From Actinomycetospora sp. (lineage in GTDB: Bacteria; Actinomycetota; Actinomycetes; Mycobacteriales; Pseudonocardiaceae): DNA of 7,508 nucleotides. The stretch lies in the NCBI GenBank assembly GCA_025925615.1, contig JAICLN010000210.1, positions 1-7,508 on the forward strand, given 5' to 3'. This document shows positions 6,583-7,508 of this stretch, piece by piece. The translations under genes and the position numbers were made by a program. The notes beneath the pieces were generated by a model. It saw only the letters and a list, made by a program, of their open reading frames with translations, searched no databases and was not told where the DNA came from. Each line of letters opens with the position of its first letter. Position 1 is the first letter of the stretch.

Positions 6583-6585
6583 GGT
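6580..6585 (+). promoter_or_regulatory. Predicted leaderless -10 element overlapping the rhomboid stop codon
   Basis: TAGGGT begins with the TAG stop of the rhomboid gene. Six nt then precede the GTG at 6592. A poor -35 candidate, GTGTCG (6556-6561), lies 18 nt upstream. Confidence 0.5.
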
Positions 6586-6591
6586 GCCTGC

Positions 6592-7350
6592 GTGGAACTG
6601 ATCGTCCTGGGGTGCTCGGGCAGCGGCGCCGGACCCACCTCGCCGGCCTCGGGCTACCTCGTCCGCACCCACGGGACGACGCTCGCGATGGACCTCGGCA
6701 ACGGCACGTTCGGGACCCTCCAGCGCCACCTGGACCCCTTCGACCTCGACGCCGTCGTGCTCTCCCACCTGCACCCCGACCACTGCGCCGACGTCTCCGG
6801 CCTCGTCGTGCACCGGCGCTACCACCCGGACGGGCCGGGCAAGGTGCTGCCGCTGCACGGCCCCAGCGAGTCGGAGGTCCGCCTCGCCGTGGCCTACGCG
6901 CCGTCGTCGGACGAGCGCGTCGCGACCGACCTCACCGACGTCTTCGACTACCACGTCTTCGCCGACGGGCCGGCCGGCGTCGGCGACATCGCCCTGTCGA
7001 GCGCGCCCGTCGACCACCCCTGCGAGGCCTACGGCGTCCGGCTCGAGCACCAGGGCCGCTCGCTGGTCTACTCCGGCGACACCGGCCCGTGCCGCAGCCT
7101 CGTCGAGCTCGCCGCGGGTGCCGACGTCCTGCTCTGCGAGGCCACCTGGACCGACTCGCCGGACCGTCCGCCGGGCGTGCACCTCTCCGGCACGCAGGCC
7201 GGCCGGGTCGCCCGCGAGGCCGGCGTGGAGCGGCTGCTCATCACCCACGTCCCGGCCTGGTACGACGGCGAGGAGCTGCTCGCCGAAGCGCGCATCCAGT
7301 ACGACGGGCCCGCCGAGCTCGTCCGCGCGGACGCGCACTACACCATCTGA
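6592..7350 (+). CDS. Metallo-beta-lactamase-fold phosphodiesterase (Rv1339-like)
   Basis: This 252-aa cytoplasmic protein has the RNase Z-type metallo-beta-lactamase fold. The dinuclear metal site is complete: HLHPDH (59-64), His142 (VDHPC), Asp163 (YSGDTG) and His219 (LITHVPAW); His197 (HLSGTQAG, 197-204) is a further conserved residue. DLGNGT (34-39) is the typical early aspartate strand. It is too short for, and lacks the exosite of, tRNase Z. By sequence type and its place between the rhomboid gene and rph it corresponds to Rv1339, reported as an atypical cyclic-AMP phosphodiesterase in M. tuberculosis; cAMP hydrolysis here is inference. Start GTG 6592 fits the leaderless element and the family-like [11 protein letters not shown]. 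Databases may label it MBL fold metallohydrolase. Confidence 0.9.
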   Translation: MELIVLGCSGSGAGPTSPASGYLVRTHGTTLAMDLGNGTFGTLQRHLDPFDLDAVVLSHLHPDHCADVSGLVVHRRYHPDGPGKVLPLHGPSESEVRLAVAYAPSSDERVATDLTDVFDYHVFADGPAGVGDIALSSAPVDHPCEAYGVRLEHQGRSLVYSGDTGPCRSLVELAAGADVLLCEATWTDSPDRPPGVHLSGTQAGRVAREAGVERLLITHVPAWYDGEELLAEARIQYDGPAELVRADAHYTI

Positions 7351-7395
7351 CCCGGTCCCCCGACCCGCTCTGGAGCCCGTCGTCGGGCCGGTCTC

Positions 7396-7401
7396 TAGGG
7401 T
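7396..7401 (+). promoter_or_regulatory. Predicted leaderless -10 element for rph
   Basis: TAGGGT followed by 8 nt and the GTG at 7410. The gap after the phosphodiesterase gene (7351-7409) also holds a 5-bp hairpin with a 4-nt loop (7375-7388) but no T-tract. Confidence 0.45.
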
Positions 7402-7409
7402 GGACTCCC

Positions 7410-7508
7410 GTGGCACGCAGTGACGGCAGGACCGACGACGAGCTCCGCCCCATCGAGATCCGTCGGGGGTTCCAGCAGCACCCCGCGGGGTCCGTGCTCG
7501 TGTCCTTC
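7410..7508 (+). CDS. rph: Ribonuclease PH, N-terminal part (cut by window end)
   Basis: Thirty-three codons are visible, GTG start to the last base, with no stop. The translation begins [19 protein letters not shown] and continues through [14 protein letters not shown], the standard N-terminus of RNase PH (R-x-DGR-x2-DELRP, then HP-x-GSVL). The enzyme is a phosphorolytic 3' exonuclease that trims tRNA precursors. It follows the Rv1339-like gene exactly as rphA (Rv1340) does in M. tuberculosis, which supports the call. No catalytic residues fall in the visible part. Start: GTG 7410, 8 nt after a TAGGGT element. Confidence 0.93.
   Translation, partial: MARSDGRTDDELRPIEIRRGFQQHPAGSVLVSF

Noticed and set aside
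7375..7388. GCCCG-TCGT-CGGGC hairpin before rph, possible terminator
   Set aside because: Only 5 bp of stem and no following T-run; it lies upstream of the rph promoter candidate and is common by chance at this GC content.

Overview
The window is chromosomal DNA from a high-GC actinomycete. The evidence is strong G/C bias at third codon positions, many GTG starts, and a gene order that follows the Mycobacterium tuberculosis Rv1330c-Rv1340 block. The GC level and protein character fit the Pseudonocardiales (Pseudonocardia-like), but this placement is inference. The left edge (1-90) is so G/C-homopolymeric that it looks like a contig end.

Layout. (1) 1-219: a GC-extreme edge, then two 38-39 bp tandem copies that each carry a perfect 12-bp palindrome. 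(2) 220-1020 (+): a polytopic membrane protein of unknown function. (3) 1037-2912 (-): pncB then pncA, a compact nicotinamide salvage (Preiss-Handler) unit converging on the membrane protein gene. (4) 2913-2972: a 60-bp divergent promoter region. (5) 2973-3935 (+): clpS and a DUF2017 gene, 3 nt apart. (6) 3994-5882 (+): mec, cysO and cysM, the O-phosphoserine-dependent cysteine pathway that uses a protein-bound thiocarboxylate. (7) 5929-7350 (+): a rhomboid protease, then a metallo-beta-lactamase-fold phosphodiesterase related to Rv1339. (8) 7410 to the window end (+): the first 33 codons of RNase PH.

How the genes work together. CysO carries sulfur as a C-terminal thiocarboxylate. CysM joins it to O-phosphoserine, and Mec, a JAMM zinc peptidase, releases cysteine from CysO-Cys. 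PncA and PncB return nicotinamide to NAD synthesis. ClpS selects N-degron substrates for the Clp protease. The remaining genes are conserved neighbours without a proven functional link.

No mobile element, CRISPR array, RNA gene or new multi-gene system is visible. The most interesting departures lie inside the cysteine cassette: CysO ends in Gly-Gly-Arg rather than Gly-Gly, and the adjacent Mec has about 11 extra residues inside its JAMM metal-binding loop and a C-terminal tail. In addition, a TANNNT -10 element sits 5-8 nt before the start codon of most transcription units, which suggests leaderless mRNAs. Compared with M. tuberculosis, murI and the Rv1333-type hydrolase are missing from the block, and pncA is linked to pncB.
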